Assembly: GCF_015277815.1 (NCBI RefSeq)
Contig: NZ_CP063813.1
Coordinates: 1-64,000 of the forward strand
DNA length: 64,000 nucleotides
Source: Microbacterium atlanticum
GTDB lineage: Bacteria > Actinomycetota > Actinomycetes > Actinomycetales > Microbacteriaceae
Reading direction: 5' to 3'
Below are positions 29,530-38,512 of the stretch, piece after piece. Position numbers and translations under genes: made by a program. Every line of letters begins with the position of its first letter. Positions within the stretch are counted from its first letter, which is position 1. Below the pieces are notes generated by a model. It was not told where the DNA came from and did not search any database. It saw only the letters and a list, made by a program, of their open reading frames with translations.

Positions 29530-31605
29530 TCAGTCGCGCTCGCCGCGGAACAGCTCCATCCCCGCGCCTGCGAACTGACGCAGCGTCGCATCCGGCAGGA
29601 ATGCGCGGGTGAGGGCTCCTCCGATGCGGGTGAGGTCGCTCTCGTCGCGGTAGAGCAGGTACATGGTCTCGTACCGCGGATGGAACTTCTCCTTGAAGCG
29701 GTGCAGCGACTGGAACCCGTAGACCGGCTCCAGTGCGTCGGCCAGCTTGTCGCTCAGGGCGGCGATCATGCCGGCGTCCGGCGGGTAGTCGTGCGCGAGC
29801 GGCGCGCCCGACAGCGACATGATCTCGGCGCCCTCCTCGGAGAAGAGCTTGGCCGAGGACCCGATGAGGTACTCCATCACCGGTGCGAAGCCGCTTTCGC
29901 GCCGCCGCATGAGGTCCAGCGTCCAGCCGCGGGCTGTGCCGCCGGGTCGGTAGACCGGCAGCCACGAGAGGAAGCCGTCGACGTCGCCGTTCGGCGCGAT
30001 CGCCAGGGCGAGCCGCACCTCGGGGTCCTCCGCCTCGACGAGCGTGCCGAGGGTGAATCCCATCTCGGGAAGGCCCTTGTCGCCCACCCACATCTCGGAG
30101 ATGGCCCGCAGCTGCTGCTGGACACCCCACGGCTCGTCCTTCAGGCGGGTCATGCGGAAGGTCATCTGCTCGCGCCCGGCGCGGTTGAGCGACGAGCGCA
30201 CCGAGTTCCACCGCTTGCCGGTGAACTCGAGCCCGGGCAGGTCGACGATCGTGTCGTCTGCGACGACGAGGCTCCGCCACGACGGCGGCACGCTCGCGCG
30301 CGTCGCCTCGTCGGCGCTGAAGAAGCAGGGCACGAGACCTGCCAGCTCGGCGTCGTGGATGAACGCGCGCACGGATGCCTCGCGCGAGGCGGCGGGACCG
30401 AGCGGGTCGGCGAGCGCCAGCGCGACGCCCGCGCGGCGCTGGTAGGCCACGATCCCATCGGCGGTGCGCGCGTAGCTGTTGCCGTCCCACGTCGTCATCC
30501 ACGACAGCGTGCCGCCCCCGTGCGCGTGGAGCATGCGCTTGACCTCGTCGATGTCGGGCGCGGGTTGCCCGCCGATCCGCGACCTGCGGCGGGCGCGGAA
30601 CGCCCCCCGCACCCAGATCAGGTAGAGCAGCACGAGCAGCCAGAGCACGCCGCTGGCCAGGGCGAGCTCGGTCTCGCCGTCGATCGTCGCCTCCAGGCGC
30701 GCCTCGCTGGCGATGATGATGCCGGCGAGCACCACGAGCCCCGTGAGCACGTTGAACACCGCGAGGATCACCGCGACGACCCAGGCCCACCGCCGGCCGC
30801 GGCGCAGTCCGTTGGCCACCACCAGGATGACGACGACGTCGATGGCGAAGTCGAAGACCCCTCCCGAGGCGGGCTCGGTGGGACCGAACGGGCCGTCGGT
30901 GGGGATGAGGAGCGTCAGCAGCTGGATGGCACCGAGCGCCAGCACGGAGATGAACGCGATGAGACGCTGCTCGCGGACGGTCGTGCGCTGGATGCGCAGC
31001 GACCGGTCGACGAAGAGGATGAGCAGCACCGCCAACAGGTGCTCGAGATCGGCGAGCGTCCCCCAGAACACGATCGCCACGAAGACGAAGCCGAGCAGCA
31101 CGAGCCACGCCCGCACCCGCCACGGCGGACGCAGGAGCCCCGCCGCCGCGGCGAGGCATGCCATCGTGCCACCGGATGCCCCGACGTCGAGCGCGTCGGC
31201 CTGCTGCTGCGCCCATGCCCAGGGGAGGACGGACAGCCCCCACAGCAGCAGGGCGCTGCCGAAGATGGCGAACAGCTGCCCCACCCAGTAGTACGCCAGC
31301 GCGACGCGGGATCCGCGCCGGACCTCGAGGTATGCCATGCCCGCGAAGGAGGTGATCGTGAGGACGTAGACCCACGGCTGGTTGACGAAGAACGTCCCGG
31401 TCACGGGCGTCCACCATCTGCCCGCCTCCAGCGCGGGAAGCCCGTACGCCACGAGTTCGAACGTGTCCGAATCTTCGAACGGCCGCCAGAGCCCCTGCCA
31501 GACGACACCCGCGACGAGGATCAACGCGATCATCGTCAGCGTCGCGGGGACCCTCGATGCGCCCGCGAGCGCGCGGTTCGGTCGCTGGGGCGCCCCGTCG
31601 CTCAT
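29530..31605 (-). CDS. Rhomboid-like membrane domain fused to DUF2156 (MprF-like aminoacyltransferase)
   Basis: The 691-residue protein ends in a DUF2156 domain (about 370-690), the GNAT-like catalytic part of lysylphosphatidylglycerol synthases, with FTGKRWNSVRSSLNRA, FLSWLPVYRP and MEYLIGSSAKLF. The N-terminal third is membrane-embedded; residues about 20-200 resemble a rhomboid, with GRWWTPVTGTFF in helix 1-2, DVGASGGTMACL keeping a GxSG serine, and EHLLAVLLILFVD with a following histidine. Further helices lead to the catalytic domain. It probably modifies lipids or transfers an aminoacyl group at the membrane. The ATG is 6 nt after TATCGT, so leaderless. The upstream coiled-coil gene ends 4 bp before. 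Confidence 0.8.
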   Translation of the reverse strand: MSDGAPQRPNRALAGASRVPATLTMIALILVAGVVWQGLWRPFEDSDTFELVAYGLPALEAGRWWTPVTGTFFVNQPWVYVLTITSFAGMAYLEVRRGSRVALAYYWVGQLFAIFGSALLLWGLSVLPWAWAQQQADALDVGASGGTMACLAAAAGLLRPPWRVRAWLVLLGFVFVAIVFWGTLADLEHLLAVLLILFVDRSLRIQRTTVREQRLIAFISVLALGAIQLLTLLIPTDGPFGPTEPASGGVFDFAIDVVVILVVANGLRRGRRWAWVVAVILAVFNVLTGLVVLAGIIIASEARLEATIDGETELALASGVLWLLVLLYLIWVRGAFRARRRSRIGGQPAPDIDEVKRMLHAHGGGTLSWMTTWDGNSYARTADGIVAYQRRAGVALALADPLGPAASREASVRAFIHDAELAGLVPCFFSADEATRASVPPSWRSLVVADDTIVDLPGLEFTGKRWNSVRSSLNRAGREQMTFRMTRLKDEPWGVQQQLRAISEMWVGDKGLPEMGFTLGTLVEAEDPEVRLALAIAPNGDVDGFLSWLPVYRPGGTARGWTLDLMRRRESGFAPVMEYLIGSSAKLFSEEGAEIMSLSGAPLAHDYPPDAGMIAALSDKLADALEPVYGFQSLHRFKEKFHPRYETMYLLYRDESDLTRIGGALTRAFLPDATLRQFAGAGMELFRGERD

Positions 31606-31609
31606 GGGT

Positions 31610-32932
31610 TCACGATAGCGGCGGACCCTCTCCGGGATCGTGGGCTTCTTGCACGCGCGCCCGGTGGCGGTCGCCGGGAAGGACGGCGACGCCGGCGAGC
31701 ACCGCCGCGTCTTCGGCGTCGCGCATCGCCCGCCGCGCGGCATCGAGAGCCGCGACCGGATCCTGGGCCTGACGCGCTTCGGCCAGTTCCCGCTGGGCCG
31801 ACACCAGGCGCGCCCTCGCGTCGGCGCCCGCGCGGGTGTGGGAGACGGATGCCTCGGCCTGCGCGATCGCGCCGCGCGCGGCCGCGAGCGTGCCGGGCAG
31901 TGCGGTGCGAGCGCCCCGCAGGCGCTGCTGGGCGGTGCGGGCATCGCCCAGCGCGAGATCCAGGCGGCTGCGTACGCGCGCGACGGCGTGGATGGTGCGG
32001 GTCGGGCGGCGGGCGGCATCCGTCTCAATGCGGTCCAGTTCGTCCGAGACCGCGTGCAGCTCCGCGCCGAGCCGCTCGGCGTCGGCGACCTCGAGGTGCT
32101 CGCGGGTGACGGACGCCTGGCGCAGCGCCGCACGGGCGGCCGACAGCTCTTCGGGCACGGCCTGCGCCGCCTGGAGCACGAGCCGATGCGTCTCCTCGAG
32201 GCTGCGCGCCTCGGCCTCCGCCCGGCGCAGCGCCCGCTCCGCGGCGGCGAGGTCGGCGAGTGCGCTGAGGGACGGGTCGGCCGCGCGGGCGGCGGCGTCA
32301 TCGAGGTGGCGCTCGGCCGCCGTGCGCGCCTCGAGTGCGGCGTGCCCGGCGCGCGCGGCATCCCGCCACTCCTCCTCGGCGAAGCGCGACGACAGCTCCG
32401 CCACCAGGGCCGCCGGGTCGCCCATCGTCGAGCGGAGGGCGTCGAGTCGCCGCCGAGCCGCGTCGATCTGCCCGGACGCCGAGACGTTCGCGCGCACCCA
32501 GGCGCCGTGCTCGGCGCGGGCCGAGGCCACCTTCGCCAGCGCCTCCTCGGCATGGCGCTCGATGCGCGCCGACGCGCGGCGGATGTCGACGGGGACGAGT
32601 TCCGGATCGCTGAGGTCGCGGTACTCCTCGAACCCCTCGTCGCGGACGTGCTGCGCGGTGAGCCGCGCCCGCCGCAGCGACGGCGGGGCGTCGCCGCCGT
32701 AGAGAGCGCCCGACAGGCCGACCTCGAGCTCCAGCTCGGCGACCGCGTCATCGAGGCGGACGAGGGCGGCACCGGCGCGGGCGCGCTCCTGCTCCGCCGC
32801 CGCCCGCGCGCGCGGCGACCGGCGCGCGCGGCGCACCGCCCAGGCGAGGGCCGCAAGGGCGAGCGCCGTGACGCCGAACACGACCAGGGCAGGGATCACC
32901 CAGCCCGCGATCGCCGCGACGATGTCAGCCAT
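31610..32932 (-). CDS. Membrane-anchored coiled-coil protein of unknown function
   Basis: The 440-residue protein starts with one membrane helix (about 8-32, AGWVIPALVVFGVTALALAALAW), after which almost the whole chain is Ala/Arg/Glu-rich helix with strong coiled-coil heptads and few prolines. The layout (N-terminal anchor, long cytoplasmic coiled coil) is like EzrA-type proteins, but I see no sequence identity to them. It lies between the HAD and DUF2156 genes with an 8-bp overlap and a 4-bp gap, so the three may be one operon. Function unknown. Confidence 0.75.
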   Translation of the reverse strand: MADIVAAIAGWVIPALVVFGVTALALAALAWAVRRARRSPRARAAAEQERARAGAALVRLDDAVAELELEVGLSGALYGGDAPPSLRRARLTAQHVRDEGFEEYRDLSDPELVPVDIRRASARIERHAEEALAKVASARAEHGAWVRANVSASGQIDAARRRLDALRSTMGDPAALVAELSSRFAEEEWRDAARAGHAALEARTAAERHLDDAAARAADPSLSALADLAAAERALRRAEAEARSLEETHRLVLQAAQAVPEELSAARAALRQASVTREHLEVADAERLGAELHAVSDELDRIETDAARRPTRTIHAVARVRSRLDLALGDARTAQQRLRGARTALPGTLAAARGAIAQAEASVSHTRAGADARARLVSAQRELAEARQAQDPVAALDAARRAMRDAEDAAVLAGVAVLPGDRHRARVQEAHDPGEGPPLS

Positions 32933-33644
32933 CGGCGCCCATGGCGGCGGTTCCCGCGGGCTCGGGCGCGTGCTCGCGGACCAGCAGCAGCGCCCGCAGC
33001 CGGTCGACGTCGTCCACGACCGCCTGTGCGCCCTCCGACTCGTGCGGCCAGCTGAAGCCCCAGCGGACGAAGATCACCGGGACGCCCCGCTCGGCGCCGC
33101 CCTCCACGTCGTGGTGGCGGTCGCCGACGAGCACGGGCCGGCTGATGTCGACGCCGGCGGCGTGGAGGCGGCGCAGCGCCTCGGCCACGATGTCGGACTT
33201 GGCGCTGAGCGTCCGCTCGTCCGGGGTCGCCCCCACGATCGCGGTGAGCGACGGCGACAGGTCGAAGTGGTCCATCAGCGCGACCACCTGAACCTCGGGC
33301 TTGGAACTGGCGGTGGCCTGCGGGATGCCGGCGGCGGCGACATCCGTGATGAGCTCGGCGATCCCCGGGAACAGCCTGGCACCGGTCGTGTAGCCGTCCG
33401 CCTTGCCGAGGCGCCGGTAGAACGCGACGGCCTCGGTGGACTCCTCCGGCGTCATGCCGACGTTGACCTGGAACGACTCGTACATCGGCGGCCCGATCCA
33501 GTGCACGAGCTCGGCACGGGTGGGCGGGCGCTTGCCGAAGTGCTCGAGGCAGATCGTGAGGCGCCGGAGGATGCCGTCGGACGCGTCGACGATCGTCCCG
33601 TCCACGTCCCACAGCACACAGGTCCACGGCGATCGGCTCGGCAT
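32925..33644 (-). CDS. HAD family phosphatase (phosphoglycolate phosphatase-like)
   Basis: The 239-residue protein is a HAD hydrolase with motif I WDVDGTIVDAS (nucleophile Asp), motif II TASSKPEVQ (Ser/Thr plus helper), motif III around Lys and motif IV LVGDRHHDVEGG. The alpha-helical cap follows motif I, as in Gph and PGMB-like enzymes that dephosphorylate small metabolites. The substrate is not visible. The ATG is 7 nt after TAGGCT (33652-33657), a leaderless arrangement; earlier in-frame starts are rejected. Overlaps the next gene by 8 bp. Confidence 0.9.
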   Translation of the reverse strand: MPSRSPWTCVLWDVDGTIVDASDGILRRLTICLEHFGKRPPTRAELVHWIGPPMYESFQVNVGMTPEESTEAVAFYRRLGKADGYTTGARLFPGIAELITDVAAAGIPQATASSKPEVQVVALMDHFDLSPSLTAIVGATPDERTLSAKSDIVAEALRRLHAAGVDISRPVLVGDRHHDVEGGAERGVPVIFVRWGFSWPHESEGAQAVVDDVDRLRALLLVREHAPEPAGTAAMGADG

Positions 33645-33688
33645 GCCGTCCAGCCTATTGCGCGCGCGCAGCGAGACGCCGTGCCGGC

Positions 33689-34384
33689 TCAGAACAGGCG
33701 CGGTGCCCCGGACTCGATGCCCTTCATGCCCTCGTAGTCGAGGGTGACGCAGCGGATGCCGCGATCCGCTGCCAGCACCTTGGCCTGCGGCTTGATCTCC
33801 TGGGCCGCGAAGACACCGGTGACCGGCGCCAGGCGCGGGTCGCGCCCGAGCAGGGCGAGGTAGCGCGTCAGCTGCTCGACGCCGTCGATGTCGCCTCGGC
33901 GCTTGACCTCGACCGCGACGGTCCCGCCCGCGGGATCGCGCAGCAGCAGGTCCACGGGCCCGATCGCCGTCGGGTACTCGCGGCGGACGAGGGTCAGGCC
34001 GTCGCCGATCACGTCGACCTGCTCCGCGAGGAGACGCTGGAGATCGGCCTCCACGCCGTCCTTCTGGAGGCCCGGATCCAGCCCCAGCTCGTGCGAGGTG
34101 TCGTGCAGCACCTCGTAGATGCGCACGAGGAGGGCATCGCCGGTCTTCGCGTGCGTCACGCGCCAGTGCTCGAGGACTCCGGCCGCAGCGGACTCGGCAT
34201 CCGGGATCTCGACATCGAGCCGGCACGGCGGGCTCATCCAGTTCAGCGGCTTGTACGAGCCGCCGTCCGAGTGCACCAGCAGGCTCCCGTCGCCCTTGTG
34301 CACCAGCAGGCGCGTCGCGAGCGGGAGGTGGGCGTTGAGCCGCCCGGTGTAGTCGACCGAGCAGCGGGCGATGACGAGACGCAC
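33689..34384 (-). CDS. nucS: Mismatch-specific endonuclease NucS
   Basis: NucS (EndoMS) starts non-canonical mismatch repair in actinobacteria lacking MutS/MutL. The 231-residue protein has the N-terminal dimerisation domain and a C-terminal nuclease domain with catalytic GPVDLLLRD and VAVEVKRRG (D, E and K residues) and QLTRYL. The C terminus ends GAPRLF, a likely sliding-clamp contact. The clamp gene dnaN is about 30 kb away. The GTG lies 6 nt after TAGGCT (34391-34396), so the mRNA is leaderless. Confidence 0.95.
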   Translation of the reverse strand: MRLVIARCSVDYTGRLNAHLPLATRLLVHKGDGSLLVHSDGGSYKPLNWMSPPCRLDVEIPDAESAAAGVLEHWRVTHAKTGDALLVRIYEVLHDTSHELGLDPGLQKDGVEADLQRLLAEQVDVIGDGLTLVRREYPTAIGPVDLLLRDPAGGTVAVEVKRRGDIDGVEQLTRYLALLGRDPRLAPVTGVFAAQEIKPQAKVLAADRGIRCVTLDYEGMKGIESGAPRLF

Positions 34385-34591
34385 CCGAAGAGCCTAGTCT
34401 CCGTGCCCGCCGAAGCGGCGCCGAGGCGGTGCGTCGACTACCGTGAACATGCACGGCGGATGCGCGCCGCACTGAGCACCTCGCGCTCCGACGGCTCTCG
34501 CCGGCCTCCGCGCCCACCGCCTGCCCCACCGCTCGGCGGCCCGTCCCACCGCGCCGCCGACGCCCGCATCCGCCCCCACGGAGGAGAACCG

Positions 34592-35998
34592 ATGACTTCG
34601 CGTCACCCCGATGCGACCGTGCACATCCTGTCCAGCACCGTCGCCCGGCTGCACGTCGGCACCGAGGTCGAGGAGGTCGTCGCGCCCGACCCGCGCGCGC
34701 TGCGCGACCGGATCGTCGAGGAGATGCGGCAGCTCGCCGCGTCGTCGGGCGAGCCGGCGCAGGCCACGCTCGTCGAGGGCACGTCGCGCTGGCCGCTCGT
34801 GGTGCACCCCGACGGCACCTACGCCGAGGCGCTCGACCCGGCCACGCCCGAGACCGGACGCATCCCCGTGACCGCCCCGCTTCCCGCCGTGCCCAGCGCA
34901 TCCGTGACCGCCGCGCCCAGCGCATCCCTGGCCGCCCCGTTTCCCGCTGAGCCCATCTCCTCCGTGCCGGTGAGCGACGCCGCTGCCGCCGCCGACGTTG
35001 CCCTCGCCCCCGCCGCGCCCGAGGCCGCTGTCGCGCGCGACGTGGCTGCCCGCGAGCCCGCACGGCCGACCGTCCAGGACCTGCTCGAGTCGCGAGGCGG
35101 CGGCAGCACGCGACCGCGTGCGACCGAGGGGTGGCAGGGCTTCGTGCGCCGCGCCACCGGTGGCGCGGTCTCGCCGGCGCCCGGCCGCGCGGAGCAGGGG
35201 CGGCTCGACCGCGTGAAGCGGGTGCAGCGACGTCTCGACGCGCCGCGCACGATCGTCGTGCTCAACCCCAAGGGCGGTGCCCACAAGACCACCAGCACGC
35301 TCCTGCTCGCTGCGACCTTCGGCACATTCCGCGGCGGTGCGACGCTGGCGTGGGACAACAACGAGACGCGTGGCACGCTCGGGTGGCGTGCGCAGAGCGC
35401 GCCGCACCACCGCACGGCGGTCGATCTGCTGGAGGACCTCGACGAGTTCTGGAATCCGCAGGGGTCGAGCCTCGCCGCGCTCGACACCTACGTGCGCACG
35501 CAGGTCGACGCCCGCTTCGACGTGCTGGCCTCCGACGAGGACGCCGCGGCGTCCTCGACGATCGACGCCGCAGCGTTCGATCGGCTGCACGCGCTGCTGC
35601 GCCGGTACTACCGCCTCATGATCGTCGACACCGGCAACAACATGCGCGCCTCCAACTGGGTGGCCGCCGTCGACGCGGCCGACCAGCTCGTGATCGTGTC
35701 GACGGTGCGCGAAGACACCGCGGCCAGCGCCGCGTGGCTTCTGGACGGACTGCGCGAGAAGGGCTTCGGAGCCAAGATCGACGACGCGGTGACGGTGCTC
35801 ACGGCGCCGTCCTCCCGACCCGACCGCCGTCTGGAGGCCCGCCTGTCGCGGCACTTCGAGCAGGTGACGTCGGCCGTGGTGAGCGCGCCGTTCGACCCGT
35901 CGCTCGTGGACGGCGGGCCGATCGACTTCGAGGCGCTGGCACCCGAGACGCGGGATGCGTGGCTCACGGTCGCGGCCACGGTCGCCGACCGGCTCTGA
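34592..35998 (+). CDS. MinD/ParA-like ATPase with disordered linker
   Basis: The 468-residue protein has a small N-terminal domain (about 1-90), a long Ala/Pro-rich disordered linker (about 90-195) with imperfect repeats such as PSASVTAAPSASLAAP, and a MinD/ParA ATPase (about 205-468). The deviant Walker A reads KGGAHKTTS: the signature lysine is kept but the usual Gly before the last Lys is His. The switch strand IVDTGNNM and a later ADQLVIVSTV strand follow. No ParB partner lies next to it, so it is not the chromosomal ParA. RBS GGAGGAGAA precedes the ATG. A role in positioning or polar organisation is possible but unproven. Confidence 0.8.
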   Translation: MTSRHPDATVHILSSTVARLHVGTEVEEVVAPDPRALRDRIVEEMRQLAASSGEPAQATLVEGTSRWPLVVHPDGTYAEALDPATPETGRIPVTAPLPAVPSASVTAAPSASLAAPFPAEPISSVPVSDAAAAADVALAPAAPEAAVARDVAAREPARPTVQDLLESRGGGSTRPRATEGWQGFVRRATGGAVSPAPGRAEQGRLDRVKRVQRRLDAPRTIVVLNPKGGAHKTTSTLLLAATFGTFRGGATLAWDNNETRGTLGWRAQSAPHHRTAVDLLEDLDEFWNPQGSSLAALDTYVRTQVDARFDVLASDEDAAASSTIDAAAFDRLHALLRRYYRLMIVDTGNNMRASNWVAAVDAADQLVIVSTVREDTAASAAWLLDGLREKGFGAKIDDAVTVLTAPSSRPDRRLEARLSRHFEQVTSAVVSAPFDPSLVDGGPIDFEALAPETRDAWLTVAATVADRL

Positions 35999-36002
35999 CG
36001 CA

Positions 36003-36034
36003 ACCCGCGCCCTGCGTCGGCGGGCGTCGCGGGT
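36003..36034. terminator. Weak hairpin between ParA-like and MFS genes
   Basis: ACCCGCG (36003-36009) and CGCGGGT (36028-36034) form a 7-bp stem with an 18-nt loop in the short space between convergent genes. There is no U-tract. Confidence 0.4.
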
Positions 36035-36037
36035 CGC

Positions 36038-37267
36038 TCAGCGGTGGGCGTGGCCGGCACCCACCTGCGACCCCGCGACCGGCTTGGCGGCGCCCGACGC
36101 GAGTCCCGACATCACGATGAGGCCGACGATGATCCACAGGGTCGGCAGGATGCCGATCTCGTGGCTGATCCAGCCGAGGATCGGCGGGCCGCAGAGGAAG
36201 GCGAGGTAGCCGATCGTCGCGGCGGCGGAGACGGATGCCGCGGCCTTGGCGGGATCGTCGGCCGCGGCCGACATGCCCAGGGGGAACCCGAGCGAGGCTC
36301 CCGCCCCCCACAGCGCCACGCCGACGAACGCGATAGGCAGGGACGGCGCCAGGATGAACATCACCAGTCCCACGCCGGCCGCGACGGCGAGGATCCGCAG
36401 CGTCCAGACGCGCCCGATCCGGTCGACGATCGGGCCGCCCAGGATGCGGAACACCGTCATCGCCACCGAGAAGACGGTCAGGGCGACCGCGCCGACCGCC
36501 TCGGTCTGGCCGTGCCCGTCGACCATTGCGATCGTGAGCCAGTCGTTGGCGCTGCCCTCGGCGAACGCCATGCCGAGCATGATCGCCCCGATGGCGTACG
36601 TGCGCGGATCGCGCCACACCGAGAGCACCTCGGCGATCCGCTCGCGCCTGGTCGTCGCCGTCGCGGGATCGTCATGGACCATCTCGCGCGTCGGCACGGC
36701 GCGGAGCGAGAAGAGCCCCGCGGCGAGCACGAGCACGCCGATGGCCCACAGGTGCCACCCGACGCCGACTCCCCAGGCCGCCATCGCCACCCCGATGCCG
36801 GCGCCGACGACCGTGCCGATGCTGAAGAAGGCGTGGAAGAGCGGCATGAGCGTGCGCTCGAAGGCCTGCTCCACCGCGGCCGCCTCCACGTTCATCATCA
36901 CGTCGGTCGCACTCATGCCGATGCCCATCAGCCCGAGGCCGACCGCGGTGATGGCATACGACTGCGTGGTCTGCACGCCGAGGCCAACGATGGCGACACC
37001 GAGCGAGAAGGTGATGATCGTCGCGATCATCCCCCGCCGCGCTCCCCACCGGACCACGATCACGTTGGCGAGGGAGAGGCCGACGATGGAGGCGGCGCCC
37101 GCCACGAACAGCAGGACGCCGATCTGGAGGTCGTTGATGCCGAGGTCGTCCTTGACCGCCGGCAGGCGCGATGCCCACGAGGCGAAGCCCAGGCCCGTCA
37201 CGAAGAAGATCGTGAAGATCGCGGTACGCCATGCGACGAGCTGCGAGCGGGTGAGCACGGTGTCCAT
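36038..37267 (-). CDS. Major facilitator superfamily transporter
   Basis: The 409-residue protein has 12 predicted membrane helices. The start region GFASWASRLPAVKDDLGI and DVMMNVEAAAVEQ are typical of the YbjJ/FucP-like branch of the MFS, often sugar or small-molecule transporters. The ATG lies 6 nt after TACCCT (37274-37279, minus strand), so it is leaderless, and the LacI operator at 37281-37292 sits directly behind that -10. Regulation by the divergent LacI gene is therefore likely. The substrate is unknown. Confidence 0.88.
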   Translation of the reverse strand: MDTVLTRSQLVAWRTAIFTIFFVTGLGFASWASRLPAVKDDLGINDLQIGVLLFVAGAASIVGLSLANVIVVRWGARRGMIATIITFSLGVAIVGLGVQTTQSYAITAVGLGLMGIGMSATDVMMNVEAAAVEQAFERTLMPLFHAFFSIGTVVGAGIGVAMAAWGVGVGWHLWAIGVLVLAAGLFSLRAVPTREMVHDDPATATTRRERIAEVLSVWRDPRTYAIGAIMLGMAFAEGSANDWLTIAMVDGHGQTEAVGAVALTVFSVAMTVFRILGGPIVDRIGRVWTLRILAVAAGVGLVMFILAPSLPIAFVGVALWGAGASLGFPLGMSAAADDPAKAAASVSAAATIGYLAFLCGPPILGWISHEIGILPTLWIIVGLIVMSGLASGAAKPVAGSQVGAGHAHR

Positions 37268-37280
37268 CCGAACAGGGTAA

Positions 37281-37312
37281 CGAATCGATTCGACATTGTC
37301 CGAATCGATTCG
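37281..37312. promoter_or_regulatory. Twin operators for the divergent LacI regulator
   Basis: The 12-bp perfect palindrome CGAATCGATTCG occurs twice, at 37281-37292 and 37301-37312, with the starts 20 bp apart (two helical turns). LacI-type regulators bind such palindromes with a central CG. The first site overlaps the MFS promoter just upstream of its -10; the second overlaps a -35-like TTCGAC (37309-37314) for lacI. This points to coordinated repression of both genes by one protein. Confidence 0.85.
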
Positions 37313-37332
37313 ACCCCCCGCCGCCGCGCGGC

Positions 37333-37338
37333 TACGAT
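37333..37338 (+). promoter_or_regulatory. lacI -10 element
   Basis: TACGAT is 18 bp after the TTCGAC -35 candidate at 37309-37314 that overlaps the second operator, and 9 nt before the ATG, so the leader is very short. Confidence 0.5.
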
Positions 37339-37347
37339 CGTGACGAC

Positions 37348-38427
37348 ATGACCCGCCAGGATGCCGGCATCCGCCGCGCCACGATCTCGGACGTCGCCCG
37401 TGAGGCCGGCGTCTCGCCGTCGACTGCTTCGGTGGTCTTCAGCGGCAAGACGCCGGTGTCCGACGCCACCCGCCGTCGCGTCCTCGAGGCGGCGGCATCC
37501 CTCGGGTACACGGGACCCGATCCACGCGCGGCGTCGCTGCGGCGCGGCCGCTCCGGAATCGTCGGCGTCGTCTTCGAGGAGCACCTCGGCACGGCGTTCC
37601 TCGACCCGGTGAAGACCCTCATGATGGACGGCCTGGCCGACGCCGTCACGCCGCTCGGCGCCGGTCTGCTGCTCCTGCGCGATCACGAGCCGACGGGGAG
37701 CGGCCCGTCGCTGACGACCGCACCGCTCGATGCCGCGGTGCTCATCGGGTGCAGCGGGCTGCTGCGCGAGTCGCTCGAGACGGTCAAGGCGCGAGGCATC
37801 CCCGTCGTCGTCATCGAGGGGGATGCCGGCGGCGACGTCCCGCGCATCGGGCTGGACAACCGCGAGGCCCAGCGCCAGGCCGCCAGCCATCTGCGCGCAC
37901 TGGGCCACCGCCGGGTGGCCGTGGTCGCCCTCCCCGCACGCGCCGGCTGGCAGCGCGGCTGGCTGCACGACGACACCGGGATCTCGGTCGACGTCACCCG
38001 CGAGCGACTCGCCGGCGCGCTGGACGTCTTCCCGGAGGCCGCGGCCTACGCGGCGGGCGGCAGCTTCATCGACGAGGGACTCGCTGCCGGTCGCGAGATC
38101 TTCGCCGACCCCGGCCGGCGGCCGACGGCCGTCATCGCCCAGAGCGACCTCCTCGCCGCCGGCGTGATCCGTGCCGCCGAAGAGATGGGGCTGCGGGTCC
38201 CCGACGACGTCAGCGTCACCGGCTTCGACGGCATCGTGGTCGACGGGCTCGCACCCTACGACCTCACCACCCTCGTGCAGCCCGCGACCGACAAGGGCCG
38301 GGCGGCCGGGGCGGCCGTCGCCGCCATGCTGGAGGGTGCGCCGGCCGCCTCCATCCGCTTCACGTGCACGTTCCACGAGGGCAACACCACCGGACCGCCT
38401 CCGGCGGGACCGGAGACCGACGGGTAG
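37348..38427 (+). CDS. LacI family transcriptional regulator
   Basis: The 359-residue protein has an N-terminal LacI helix-turn-helix (about 10-60: ATISDVAREAGVSPSTASVVFSG) with hinge, and a periplasmic-binding-like effector domain (about 70-340) with IGLDNREAQRQAASHL and TGFDGI. It lies head to head with the MFS transporter, and the two palindromes between them are the obvious target. It is probably a local repressor that responds to the transported compound. Confidence 0.93.
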   Translation: MTRQDAGIRRATISDVAREAGVSPSTASVVFSGKTPVSDATRRRVLEAAASLGYTGPDPRAASLRRGRSGIVGVVFEEHLGTAFLDPVKTLMMDGLADAVTPLGAGLLLLRDHEPTGSGPSLTTAPLDAAVLIGCSGLLRESLETVKARGIPVVVIEGDAGGDVPRIGLDNREAQRQAASHLRALGHRRVAVVALPARAGWQRGWLHDDTGISVDVTRERLAGALDVFPEAAAYAAGGSFIDEGLAAGREIFADPGRRPTAVIAQSDLLAAGVIRAAEEMGLRVPDDVSVTGFDGIVVDGLAPYDLTTLVQPATDKGRAAGAAVAAMLEGAPAASIRFTCTFHEGNTTGPPPAGPETDG

Positions 38428-38447
38428 CACCGGCGAGCCCCGGCTCG

Positions 38448-38465
38448 CATGCCGGCCCCGGCATG
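38448..38465 (+). terminator. Possible terminator after lacI
   Basis: CATGCCGG (38448-38455) and CCGGCATG (38458-38465) form an 8-bp stem with a very short loop in the 168-bp gap between lacI and mrpA. It has no U-tract; a weaker GAGCC/GGCTC stem lies just before it. Confidence 0.4.
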
Positions 38466-38512
38466 GCTGGCGGGACCGTGCCGGCGCGGCCCGGGCGGGG
38501 TCGCTCGGCCGG

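Noticed and set aside
29530..32856. DUF2156 frame extended to 1108 codons
   Set aside because: The part beyond 31605 is a shadow of the coiled-coil gene, and a leaderless start fits at 31605.
32925..35063. Upstream extension of the HAD gene to about 700 codons
   Set aside because: The extension crosses nucS and the start of the ParA-like gene; the true start is at 33644 behind a -10 box.
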